Origin: Candolleomyces eurysporus | Lineage: Eukaryota; Basidiomycota; Agaricomycetes; Agaricales; Psathyrellaceae | DNA: 21,744 nucleotides | Direction of reading: 5' to 3' | Assembly (NCBI GenBank): GCA_027579435.1 | Contig: JANBPK010001022.1 | Span: 1-21,744 of the forward strand | Shown here: positions 8,040 to 16,380 of the stretch, one piece after another | Numbering within the stretch: the first letter of the stretch is position 1 | Layout: the number at the start of each line of letters is the position of its first letter | Made by a program: the position numbers and the translations under genes | The notes under the pieces: model-generated | The model's input: the letters and a program-made list of their open reading frames with translations, nothing else | Databases searched by the model: none | What the model was told of the DNA's origin: nothing

Positions 8040-10290
8040 GCCTGAGCTCGAAGGCAGAATGACCTTCCTTACAGTATATCAAATCCGACTGACCTGACTG
8101 GGTGGTTTCAGGACCTTCCATCAGCGACTCTCCGCTGAGCTGGAAGGTGTAGGTACCTTCTGTCTCTCTCCCTCTCAAAGGTCCCATTGACTTCCGGCCT
8201 CGATCAAGGATGCTCGCCTGCCTCTCTTTGTCGTGTTTGGACGGTACGAGGACCTTCCATTCTCGCCTTGTGAAGGTCATTGTGATTTCCAGCCTCTATG
8301 TAGATATGATCGGAAGGTATTCGCAACTTCTATCGACCAGTCTATGCTGAGCTGGAAGGTTAAGGTACCTTCTGTCTCTCGCTCTCGAAGGTCCCATTGA
8401 CTTCCGGCCTCGATCAAGAGGATGCTCGCCCCTCTCTTCGTCGCGTTTGGAAGGTGGGAGGACCTTCCGTTCTCGCCTTGTGAAGGTCATTACGATTTCC
8501 AGCCTCTACCTGGATATGATCGGAGGGTATATTTGTACCCCCCACCGTACGGTTGGCAGGAAGTCCAAGGACGAAATTCACGCATGCAACCCAAGTTTCC
8601 AGGCGGCATCAACGCGATCAATTCGTCCGTGCTCAAGTGGTCGAATTGAAGTCTCAATAACAGCAAACTGGAGACACCTAAGGTCGCGTAAATAAGGTAT
8701 TTGCACATAAAATATAATTGTAAATCAAGATATAGAGTTAGATTTTCTTAGAAATAAATCCCAAAGGGTGAAATCAAGAAGTTTTATGACCAGTTTTCAC
8801 GGTAATACCACAGCCATGAGTCTCCCACGCTTATCTTATCTTATGGCTGCACCGATCAACTGATACATTGGACTCTCCCCTAATCAGTGCGACCATAAGA
8901 TAAGATAAGATAGTCCCTTCCTACTCCGCCATTTGGGCTTTATTTCTAAGAAAATCTAGCTTGATATTTTGATTCATTCGACCTAAGGTGTAAGGTGTCT
9001 CCACTTCATCGATACCACTTGAGCGCAATGATTGATCGCATTGATGCCTCGGGTCGCTCATGAACTTCATCCTTGGACTTCACGCCGACCATACCCCACT
9101 GACCACTCTCTGCTGTTCTGTCTTCCCTCCTCGAAGGTCCCATTGACTTCCAACTTCAATCAAGGATGCCTGTCTGCCTCTCTTTGTCACATAGGGAGGT
9201 ATGACGACCTTCCGCTCTCGCATTGCGAAGGTCATTGTGATTTCCAGCCTCTATGTAGATATGATCGGAAGGTATTCGCACCTTCAGTCGACCATTCTCT
9301 GCTCAGCTAAAATGTACGAATACCTTCCGTCTCCCGGTCTCGAAGGTCTCATTGACTTCTGGGCTTTATTTAGAATGCTCGTCTGCCTCTCTTTGTTGTG
9401 TTTGGAAGGTGCGACAACCTTCCGTTCTCGCTTTGTGAAGCTCATCGTGATCTCCAGCCTCTGTCGGAATATGATCGGAGGGTACTCGTACCTTCCACTG
9501 GCCACTCTCCGCTGTTCCGTCTTCCTCTCTCAAAGCTCCCATTGACTTCCAGCCTCCACCCAGGATACAGCCGGAAGGTATTTGTGCCTTCCATCCACCA
9601 CTCTCCACTGAGCTGAGGGTCACATTGACTTCCAGCCTGAACCTCAAACCCAACCGGAAGGTAATTACATCTTCCGTCTTCCTGCGTCGACGGTCTTTTT
9701 TACTTCCAACCTTAATGCAGGACCCGACCAGAAGGTGTTTGCTCCTTCCATTGACCACTCTTCACTGGGTTGGACGGCACCAGTACCTTCCATCATCCTC
9801 TTTCGAAGGTCACATTTACCTCAAGCCTCAAGCTAGGACAGGGCTGGAAGGTATTTCTGCCTTCCGTCTGCCTCTCTTCAGAGTAGTGTTGGGGGGTAGA
9901 ATGACCTTCAGTTCACCTCTCCTGACGACTCAATTGACTTCCAGACTGAAGCTAGAGCCTCGTAGGAAGGTATTTGAACCTTCCACCTAAGCCTTGAAAG
10001 CGCTGGAGGGCAGAACGACCTTCCATCTACCTTGCTCAAAGTTGTGATTGACTTCCATCCTGATCTCTTTTTGGTGATCTCGTTGACTATTTGGGCGATC
10101 TCTGGAAGGTTCTGGGGCCTTCCCTTGGGATGGTAGGTTGCCCAACCTTCTGTTGCCGTATACCGAAGGTCCCGCAGACTTCGCTTCTCACCCGGCCGGG
10201 GGNGTGAGATCCGTGCACTTGAAGGCGGGAATCCCTTCCGTTCNCGGGCTTGAAGGCCCAGACACCTTCAGCCTGATTTTCCTCGCACCC
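8040..10290. repeat. Tandem repeat array, 210-bp higher-order unit built of short palindromes
   Basis: The stretch after the KDZ-type gene is a decayed satellite-like array. A marker segment (TGAAGGTCATTGTGATTTCC and variants) recurs at 8271, 8481, 9226 and 9436, spaced 210, 745 and 210; the long gap contains an inserted element. Each unit contains three or four palindromic cores of the form GGAAGGT-N6-8-ACCTTCC, with spacers such as CCCATTGACTTCCRGCCTC. I count about twenty cores between 8140 and 10260. Copies are most alike at 8100-9500 and degrade towards 10290. The open frames inside it are translated repeat and not genes. No terminal inverted repeats bound the array as a whole. Confidence 0.85.
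8547..9094. mobile_element. Foldback MITE-like element nested in the tandem array
   Basis: The two ends are long, imperfect inverted copies of each other. GTACGGTTGGC...GAAGTCCAAGGA at 8547 matches the reverse complement of the segment ending at 9094 (GTATGGTCGGC...GAAGTCCAAGGA). The arms continue inward through GGCATCAA, GCTCAAGTGGT and GGAGACACCT to a 24-bp pair at 8739-8762 and 8935-8958 (23 of 24 matching). A further inner pair rich in CTTATCTTATC lies at 8830-8850 and 8889-8909. CCCCAC occurs at both junctions (8540-8545 and 9094-9099), a possible 6-bp target duplication. Removing the element restores a near-210-bp array unit, apart from about 30 bp missing at the site. There is no coding capacity, so it would be non-autonomous. 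Confidence 0.8.
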
Positions 10291-10521
10291 TCCCCTTGAC
10301 CNTCCATGGTATTGGCCAGAAGGTTATGGAGACTTCTGTCCTTGTCATGATATGTATTATAGGTATAGTGCACATTCATTACAATTACCAGTGTACATAC
10401 GGTACATACGTAGTCAATGGACTTAGAAATGACCTCACGTGCCCAACAATCGCAAAAAGTGCAACGGGTTGCATCTGTTTTGCGCAACCGGTGACACTGG
10501 TTTGGTGCACCCTGGCAATAA

Positions 10522-11961
10522 GCGGTTATCTGCGATCTGAGAGTCTCCGCACGCCACCCAGCCGTGATTCTCAGTCATGTCTGCCAGCGCTGGCGTGCAG
10601 TGGCGCTCTCAACAAAACTACTTTGGCGTCATCTATACATTGAAATCCCTTATTACCCCAACTTCGAAACGGCTAAAGACCTATGGAAAGGAAAGCTCGA
10701 AAAACTCATCGAAATGACACAAATTTGGATCTCTCGCTCCGATGACTGTCATCTGAGCGTAAAAATCACCGAAGTTTTCCGCATCCAACCAGAACTTATA
10801 GGTGGCTTCTGGGCTTCAGAGAGCCCTGAACTCCGCGAGCTCGTGGATGTGCTCCACTCTTCATCGTTGCGGTGGAAAGATGTGGCGTTGTCAAACCTGT
10901 TCTTCCCACAAGCAGAGCTTCCTTGCTTCCCCACCATCCGTCTACTTTTTGTCCCTCCCCAGCCCATTCCAGCATTGACTCATGTCAGCCTTTGGTATCA
11001 GACGGACGAGCTCCAACAAGAAAGCAAACTGTCCCAACACCTGATAGCAGGCCCGAATATATTCAGTGCAACAACCTTGCAGTCGTTGGAAATAGGGCCT
11101 CGAGTCCTGACCCACGATATCAAACGCATGCCCGTAGTTTGGTCAAATTTGGAGCATCTGGTTTTCGACGGATATCCCGCAGAGTCATTGCATCATTTCG
11201 ACGCGGTGGAGGCCTTGGCACTGTTGAAAAAGTGCACCAACCTTGTCACATGTGATCTCCACCTCGGACGAGATGTCACCATCCCGGCAAACCATGCACT
11301 TATCACACTCCCAAGACTCAGAGAGCTAGGGTTACTGCCGGACACGTCGCATCTTCCTAAAGGTTTCGCTCAATCCCTCATCCTTCCATCTCTTCGTAAA
11401 CTCAAGGTGACCGTTGGCTACCGCGAGTGCGTGCCACAAGAACACCATGAGAGTGGGCTGTACGAATTCTGCGACCGTTTTGGATCCACCCTCGAGGACG
11501 TCAGCTTTTGCTACAAAGCCCTGACCCAGACCGCACTTTACCGTTGCCTTCAGCGTCTGCCCAACGTCATCCTCCTGGGACTCATCAAGGGCGGAATAGA
11601 AATCATTGGGAACGGTCGGGTAGAAGCAGGTCTCAACCGCGACACTTTCATCCACCTCACACCACATTTCAATGCGGCGGGTACCGCTATCACCAAATTG
11701 CCACTTTGCCCAAGGCTTGCAGTGTTTCGATTCGTGGCGGACAAGGGAAAGCTCGCGGAGGATGCCTTGGTCGATTTCATTATGGCGCGATGGCGGCAGA
11801 CACACGACGACCCTTTGGAAGGTGGTAGAAAAATCACTCGCCTGCGGGAAGTCAATTGCGGCTACTATAGGCTCCAAAACACTTGTCTAAGAGAGGCACT
11901 TTGTGACAGAGGGATTGACATGGAGGCTTTCTCACTCACGAATTCGCGTCGTTTTCCTTGA
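10522..11961 (+). pseudogene. 5'-truncated F-box/LRR-like paralog
   Basis: From 10522 the plus strand reads in frame to a stop at 11961. It aligns throughout with the complete F-box protein at 14632-16380: SARHPAVILSHVCQRWRAVA at the start, then WRHLYI, SDDCHLSVKI, LLKKCTNLVTCDL, LPRLREL, LPKGFAQSLILPSLRKL and LREVNCGYY. The first in-frame codon after a stop (10519-10521) corresponds to about residue 108 of the paralog, and similarity begins a few residues later. The helical N-terminus and the first half of the F-box (the NEDILTSIF segment) are therefore absent, and no upstream frame in 10290-10520 supplies them. The body of 470 codons is free of stops, so loss looks recent, or a shortened product may still be made; the next in-frame ATG lies at about the IEMTQIW position. 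In complete relatives the F-box binds Skp1 of an SCF ubiquitin ligase and the LRR-like part recognises a target. This copy lacks half of the Skp1-binding motif. Confidence 0.75.
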
Positions 11962-12423
11962 TATTTCCTTCTGTCATATCTTCCGATATTCTCGTGGATT
12001 GATCTTTTCTCTGATCCCGCTACGGTACTGTCCTCCATGAGACTCCTCTCCGTGTCAATTGTTCATGTTCTCGCTACCGCTACTGCTTCTTCGGATTACT
12101 TACCGAACTCATGTACTTACAACAAAATGATTTTCTTCATGCTCATCGTGCAAGTGCTCAGTTTAACGGGTTTGATGGGCTATGTACTGCGTTTCGTTTC
12201 CTTCTGCTTAAAATCGCAAAGATAGACTCGCCTTTCGGCCGCATCAACTCGATGGAGACGTGCTTTCGGCCATTTTTGTCAACCTCTGAACGACTTTGGT
12301 CACTATCTCGATGGCATGTACTCACCTAGCAGTCGTTGCCAGCCGTTTGCCATCAATTGGACCCAGTCCGGTTTATGACTATGACTGGTGATTATTGGCT
12401 CTGGGAACCAAACCACCTTGGCG
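11962..12423. other. Intergenic stretch, no gene seen
   Basis: These 460 bp lie between the 3' ends of the truncated F-box paralog and the antisense pseudogene. Short open frames of 62 and 72 codons have no recognisable motif, and I see no repeats, RNA gene or element ends. Confidence 0.5.
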
Positions 12424-13205
12424 TCATTCGATCAGAGAAAATGGAAAGGCTCTATGGATCAGGTCAATGTAGTGGAGAGTTGCTGTAGTCAGACTGGCCC
12501 AAAATTTCACCAGGCTGCTCTCTGACCTTCCGCAAGGACTCGGTTGCCAAGGGTTGCAAGTGAGGGTGAGCTCTCGCAGTTGGGAAGGTAAAGAATCTTG
12601 GCGAAACCCAAAGGTGCGTTGGAAATTTGACGTACTTTCAGGGTCTATAAACGGGGGAGGAAAGTACCAGAATCGAAGTCGCAATGTTCGAGGTTGGGAC
12701 AATTGTGAAGGAGTAAACATATGATAAGAGTGGCGTCGAGTGGTTCTTCGAGTATTTCGAAGTCGGCTGCGCGAGAAGTGAAGGTCAGGCTTGTCAGACC
12801 CGACTAAATGATGGGAAGGGAGAAATACTCCGGACATATCGACCGCAAATTCAACGAGTAGGAACGATACAAATTGTAGCAAGCGAGATTCAGACCGCGC
12901 TTCATGGCCTCGAAGGCACCCCGAATCTTGCCGTAATCGGGAACTGAAAACTCCTTGAGGTCGATCGTGACCTGAACATCACTTCTCTCGCTGTCGTGAC
13001 AAATGTCTTCATATTCTCCCTTCTATCAATTCTTGGGAACTAATTACGTTCCTTGGGATGCGGAAATCCCGATGTTTGAACGTTCATCGACACACGGCAG
13101 GCAGTCCTGGGTGAAATCCATGAACAAATTCAAGGCTTGGAGTTGCGCTGGAGAGGCTGAAGTGACACTTCTGGATGTTAGAGAGGCACGGCGGCAAAGG
13201 ATAGC
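12424..13205 (-). pseudogene. Decayed F-box/LRR-like gene, antisense to its neighbours
   Basis: The minus strand translates, with interruptions, into a leucine-rich-repeat-like F-box protein body. Recognisable pieces in order are LPPCLSNIQKCHFSLSSATP, then VQVTIDLKEFSVPDYGKIRG, LNLRSICPEYFSLPII, SGLTSLTF, LLLHNCPNLEHCDFDSGTF and, in another frame, LPSQLRELTLTCN. The phrase LLHNCPNLEHCDF parallels LLNDCPNLVTCSF and LLKKCTNLVTCDL in the two plus-strand paralogs. There are in-frame stops after FSLPII and after FLPRL and at least one frameshift, plus earlier stops near 13075 and 13020. No F-box survives. It seems more diverged than the two plus-strand copies are from one another, so it represents an older family member. 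Confidence that it is a gene relic is moderate, because the match rests on a few LRR-like phrases. Confidence 0.5.
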
Positions 13206-13209
13206 TGAC

Positions 13210-13367
13210 CTGGTGTTAGCGGCCGTCGCTTTGCGCGGCAACTCCGAGGCCTTTACACCACTTTCTTCTAGCCTTTTTTGACCCCTCAATTTTTACTTGG
13301 CCTTTCAACCAACAAGCAACGATAAAGGAAAAGGCCTGGGAAGCAAAGCGACGGCCGCTCACACCAG
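13210..13367. mobile_element. 158-bp MITE-like element with 25-bp terminal inverted repeats
   Basis: The left end at 13210-13234 begins CTGGTGTTAGCGGCCGTCGC and the right end at 13343-13367 is its inverse with 24 of 25 positions matching. An inner inverted pair (AGGCCTTT and AAAGGCCT) supports a foldback structure. No target-site duplication is apparent and no protein is encoded. It lies at the 5' side of the antisense F-box-like relic. Confidence 0.75.
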
Positions 13368-14040
13368 CCGGGGTCGGAACCTATAACTTTAGACGCTTAT
13401 ATAATGCAAAACTGACCGCATCAGGAATGGAATTTTTGCGAGCGAAGCGAGCAATCTATGTAAGGGGGTTGGGGGCAAACTTTTGGCGGAGCCAAATAAG
13501 GACAAATCGTAATACCCCCCCNTGCGTTCTGGTAACATATCGACGCCATAGCTCAATGTAATCGATACGGATTCATTTAAAACGCGGTACATAGACACAG
13601 GGAACATTATTGTACATGAATATCCAAAAAGNAAAGGGCGAAAAAATGTCCGTAGTACAGGAATTGTGCGATGAGGCAGTCAGCAACGCGACCGACGCGT
13701 CGGTCGCGTCGGTCGCGTCCTGCCTGCCCTTGCACTTCTCCCCGTTGCACCATGCCCCNGATTCCGAGANGCNGTGGTNCTAGACAGTTGGTGAGCAGCC
13801 GACCTGCTCTCGGAGATCGGACGTATGCTGCTAGTGTGAATTTACNTGNNNCAGATTGCATATTGACACTATNCCNAAGGAACTCGATCCCGACCGCTGA
13901 ACCGGCTCAANGNCTCNGTANAAGGCTCCCTCCTAGTGGAATGNTCTCTTTGCCACTCTATAACNCTAAGAGNCACTCTCAATAGCGATCNGACTCAGAN
14001 NTNGCGTTGTNCACGCTGTCGGGCTCGCGNGAAGTNTTCC
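13368..14040. other. N-rich, low-quality stretch without a recognisable gene
   Basis: More than twenty N bases are scattered here, most between 13759 and 14042, so reading frames cannot be trusted. GC-rich motifs such as GCGAGCGAAGCGAGC (near 13439) and TTTGGCGGAGCCAAA (near 13483) recur in the neighbourhood, and a long perfect palindrome lies at 13686. I see no gene, although the small cysteine-cluster gene that follows may begin in this part. Confidence 0.6.
13686..13709. repeat. 24-bp perfect palindrome
   Basis: The two 12-bp halves, ACGCGACCGACG and CGTCGGTCGCGT, are exact reverse complements with no spacer. A further partial copy of CGGTCGCGT follows directly. It is built of CG-rich steps and could form a cruciform. 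It lies in the N-rich stretch, so a collapsed or mis-assembled repeat is possible. Confidence 0.7.
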
Positions 14041-14043
14041 GNC

Positions 14044-14503
14044 TGCAGTAAAATCAAGAAAGTCNTCCATTTCCAGAAGACAGCCCNTGTTCCAGCTCGA
14101 GAGAACATAAATGCAAGCCTATTCAAATCGTGCAAGCAGTGTAAAGATCCCAGTATGGCAAAGACAACAGCGAGAAAGCAAAGAGCAGCTGAAAGAGGTA
14201 AGTGTATCCTCTAAATAGCGCATACATCTCACATTCCAGGTCGTCGCATTGTCAGGGCTTCACTGGTGCGCTATTGGGAGACATGAAGTGCCACTAGAGG
14301 CTTGTCGTGACGAGAATGGCGTGGCACGGCTGAATTGCCAGCAGTGCTTAGCGAACCAAGGAGAACAGTATGCAGTGGGGAACGCTGCACGACAAATCGA
14401 CGAGGCGGCAGACGCTCCGGCGGAGGAAGCGTTGGCGGAAAGACGAAAGAAGCCCGAAGGGTTTCTTTCGTCTTTCCCTCACCTCAAAATCACCACTATC
14501 TAA
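14044..14503 (+). CDS. Small cysteine-cluster protein, 5' end unresolved
   Basis: Two exons are visible: an open frame up to 14197 and 14256-14503. They are joined by a 58-nt intron (donor GTAAGT, acceptor GTCAG at 14255). The nearer CAG acceptor (ending 14239) would break the frame, so the downstream acceptor is chosen. The exons encode spaced cysteine pairs: SCKQCKDPSMAKTTARKQRA, then across the junction ERG-LHWCAIGRHEVPLEAC, then ARLNCQQCLANQGEQ. This pattern of C-x2-C and C-x10-C pairs suggests small zinc-binding clusters, perhaps a fungal multi-cluster protein, but I cannot name the family. Upstream, N bases obscure a probable earlier cluster and the start codon. The last 25 codons include both arms of a strong DNA hairpin (14437-14477), so the C-terminus may be element-derived. 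It ends 128 bp before the F-box gene. Confidence 0.5.
14437..14477. repeat. Hairpin with 19-bp arms inside a coding end
   Basis: The left arm at 14437-14455 (GGAAAGACGAAAGAAGCCC) and right arm at 14459-14477 pair at 18 of 19 positions around a three-base loop GAA. It lies within the last exon of the small cysteine-cluster gene. A separate smaller one, GGCTCGC-GAA-GCGAGCC near 14543, uses the same loop. Confidence 0.85.
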
Positions 14504-14631
14504 ACCATTCGGATTGAACTGCGTGGAAGAACTAGGATCAAGGCTCGCGAAGCGAGCCAGGCCGACGCGGCGGCCCAAATATCTTGTAAACTTTCCCTTT
14601 GACACTGACCATCTCATTTCTCAGCCCCGCC

Positions 14632-16380
14632 ATGGATTCCCCGTTTGCCTGCTACTTCAATACCAACTTTTTCCCGTCCGACGAGCAAGTCCCAGCCATA
14701 CTCGAGGTTATTCGCACAGGAGAAGAAGCCCTGAACGACATAGATAAGAAGATTCACGACTTGATGGAAGGAAGAATGGAGGAGCATAAGCTCAGCGAGC
14801 TGCAAGGACTGGCGGAGCTTCGTGAGGGACAGGAGAGGGCAGTGGAAAAACACAAGGCCTTACTTTCCCCCATCAAGCGCGTCAACGAAGATATCCTCAC
14901 TTCGATCTTCCTCATAGTGTTCGATGAGAGGGTATCCGAAACTGAAAGCGGCGATCCGTACAGTCTTGCAATTTCCGCAAGGCATCCGGCCGTGGTTTTC
15001 AGTCACGTCTGTCAGCGTTGGCGCGACGCAGCCCTCTCAACCAAACTCCTTTGGCGTCATCTACATGTTTGGATTCCTATCTATCCTTCTTCGATACGCG
15101 ATCAGGATACCTGGAGGGCAAAGGTCGGAAAACTCGTCGAAATGACACGAGAATGGATTTCTCGCTCTGATACCTGTCATCTCAGTGTCAAAATCCGCGA
15201 ATGGAGCAGTATGTTATTCGTTAAAGAGGATAGCCACTTTATCGCCGAGTGCCCCGAGTTTCACGAGCTAGTGGATGTGCTATGCTCTTCGTCGCCGCGA
15301 TGGAAAGATGTGGACCTGGAGATTGACTTCCCTCAGGCACATTTTCCCAATTTCCCTACCATGCGTCTGCTCGCCCCTCCCCAATCCACTCTTTCACTCA
15401 CAAACGCCAGAATCTCCTGTAATGTTGACCATCACCGACAGGAAGACTCACTGAGCCAGCACTTGGCGTCGACCACAAACATTTGCAGTGCACCGACCTT
15501 ACGCTCGCTCGAAGTCGATGGCGCGGTTACATTTCATGGTATCCAGCGCATACCCGTCGTTTGGTCCACTCTGGAGCATCTGATATTTCACGGATACCCC
15601 AGGGAGTCTCTCCAGCGTTTCGATGCAGTACAGGCCTTGGAGCTGTTGAACGACTGCCCAAACCTCGTCACATGCTCTTTCTCCCTTCAAGATATCGATT
15701 TTACCGTCAACGTCCCAACAAGCCGTGCGCCGATATACCTCCCGAGACTGAGAGAGCTGTCGCTCTTGATGCGCCAAGGCCACCTTCCGAAAGGCTTTGC
15801 CTCATCCCTCATTCTTCGATCACTTCGCAAACTGGTGTTGCTCAGTGGCTACAGCTATCTGCCGCGCGATCAGCAAAGGAGTGGACTGGTCGAGTTTTTC
15901 GAGCGTTTTGGATCCAGCCTCGAAGACGTCACCTTCTGCTACAGCCCTCTGACCCCTTCCGCCCTTAACCACTGCCTTCAGCACTTGCCCGACATCGTCT
16001 CCCTCGGGCTCGTCAGCGAAAACACAATTCGATCCAGCGATATACTTGCAAGGTTAGACAGCCGTACTCTAATGGACCTTTCGCCGACATTCGATGGGAC
16101 GGGGACCCGTATCATTCGACTGCCCTTGTGTCCTAACATCGAAGTGTTTAGGTTTGACACTTGCGGAAATAGGCTCGCGGAGAGGGAGTTGGTTGATTTT
16201 ATTGAGGCACGACGGCGGGAGGTCACGGCAGAGTGTGGAATGAAGGTCGCCCGCTTGCGGGAAGTTGACTGCGGCAGCTATATATTCAAAGCCATTGATC
16301 CTGTGCAGGCGCTTCGGGGGAGAGGTGTAGACGTTGACACGGGGGATTTCTCTCTGAAGAATTTTTCGGTGCTTGAGTGA
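14632..16380 (+). CDS. F-box protein with LRR-like C-terminal body (582 residues)
   Basis: This is a single uninterrupted reading frame. The ATG at 14632 sits in a strong context (CCGCCATGG), so the upstream in-frame TTG at 14599 is not needed. Residues 20-78 are a charged helical region (ELQGLAELREGQERAVEKHK) typical of agaricomycete F-box proteins. The F-box follows: RVNEDILTSIFLIVFDE at 83-99 and, after an insert, HPAVVFSHVCQRWRDAALST then WRHLHV at about 117-145. The rest is a series of degenerate leucine-rich segments (LLNDCPNLVTCSF, LPRLRELSLL, LPKGFASSLILRSLRKLVLL, LNHCLQHLPDIVSLGL) ending near LREVDCGSY. Family knowledge: such proteins bind Skp1 through the F-box and present substrates to SCF ubiquitin ligases. 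The substrate here is unknown. A 5'-truncated paralog lies 4 kb upstream in the same orientation, indicating local duplication. Confidence 0.88.
   Translation: MDSPFACYFNTNFFPSDEQVPAILEVIRTGEEALNDIDKKIHDLMEGRMEEHKLSELQGLAELREGQERAVEKHKALLSPIKRVNEDILTSIFLIVFDERVSETESGDPYSLAISARHPAVVFSHVCQRWRDAALSTKLLWRHLHVWIPIYPSSIRDQDTWRAKVGKLVEMTREWISRSDTCHLSVKIREWSSMLFVKEDSHFIAECPEFHELVDVLCSSSPRWKDVDLEIDFPQAHFPNFPTMRLLAPPQSTLSLTNARISCNVDHHRQEDSLSQHLASTTNICSAPTLRSLEVDGAVTFHGIQRIPVVWSTLEHLIFHGYPRESLQRFDAVQALELLNDCPNLVTCSFSLQDIDFTVNVPTSRAPIYLPRLRELSLLMRQGHLPKGFASSLILRSLRKLVLLSGYSYLPRDQQRSGLVEFFERFGSSLEDVTFCYSPLTPSALNHCLQHLPDIVSLGLVSENTIRSSDILARLDSRTLMDLSPTFDGTGTRIIRLPLCPNIEVFRFDTCGNRLAERELVDFIEARRREVTAECGMKVARLREVDCGSYIFKAIDPVQALRGRGVDVDTGDFSLKNFSVLE

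Noticed and set aside
8296..9990. Several open frames of 64-130 codons on both strands in the repeat array
   Set aside because: They are translations of the repeat unit, so the same phrases recur (for example MTFTRRE...KVL on the minus strand), and no start context or introns support genes.
8040..10290. CRISPR-like array
   Set aside because: Repeats are imperfect, palindromic with variable short centres, of 210-bp higher-order period, and the genome is eukaryotic; there are no uniform spacers or cas genes.
11332..11877. 181-codon minus-strand open frame
   Set aside because: It is the shadow of the plus-strand F-box paralog, whose frame carries the conserved family motifs.
12037..12329. Two short plus-strand open frames, one hydrophobic
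   Set aside because: Although one begins like a signal peptide, both lack homology, splice support and a defined context.
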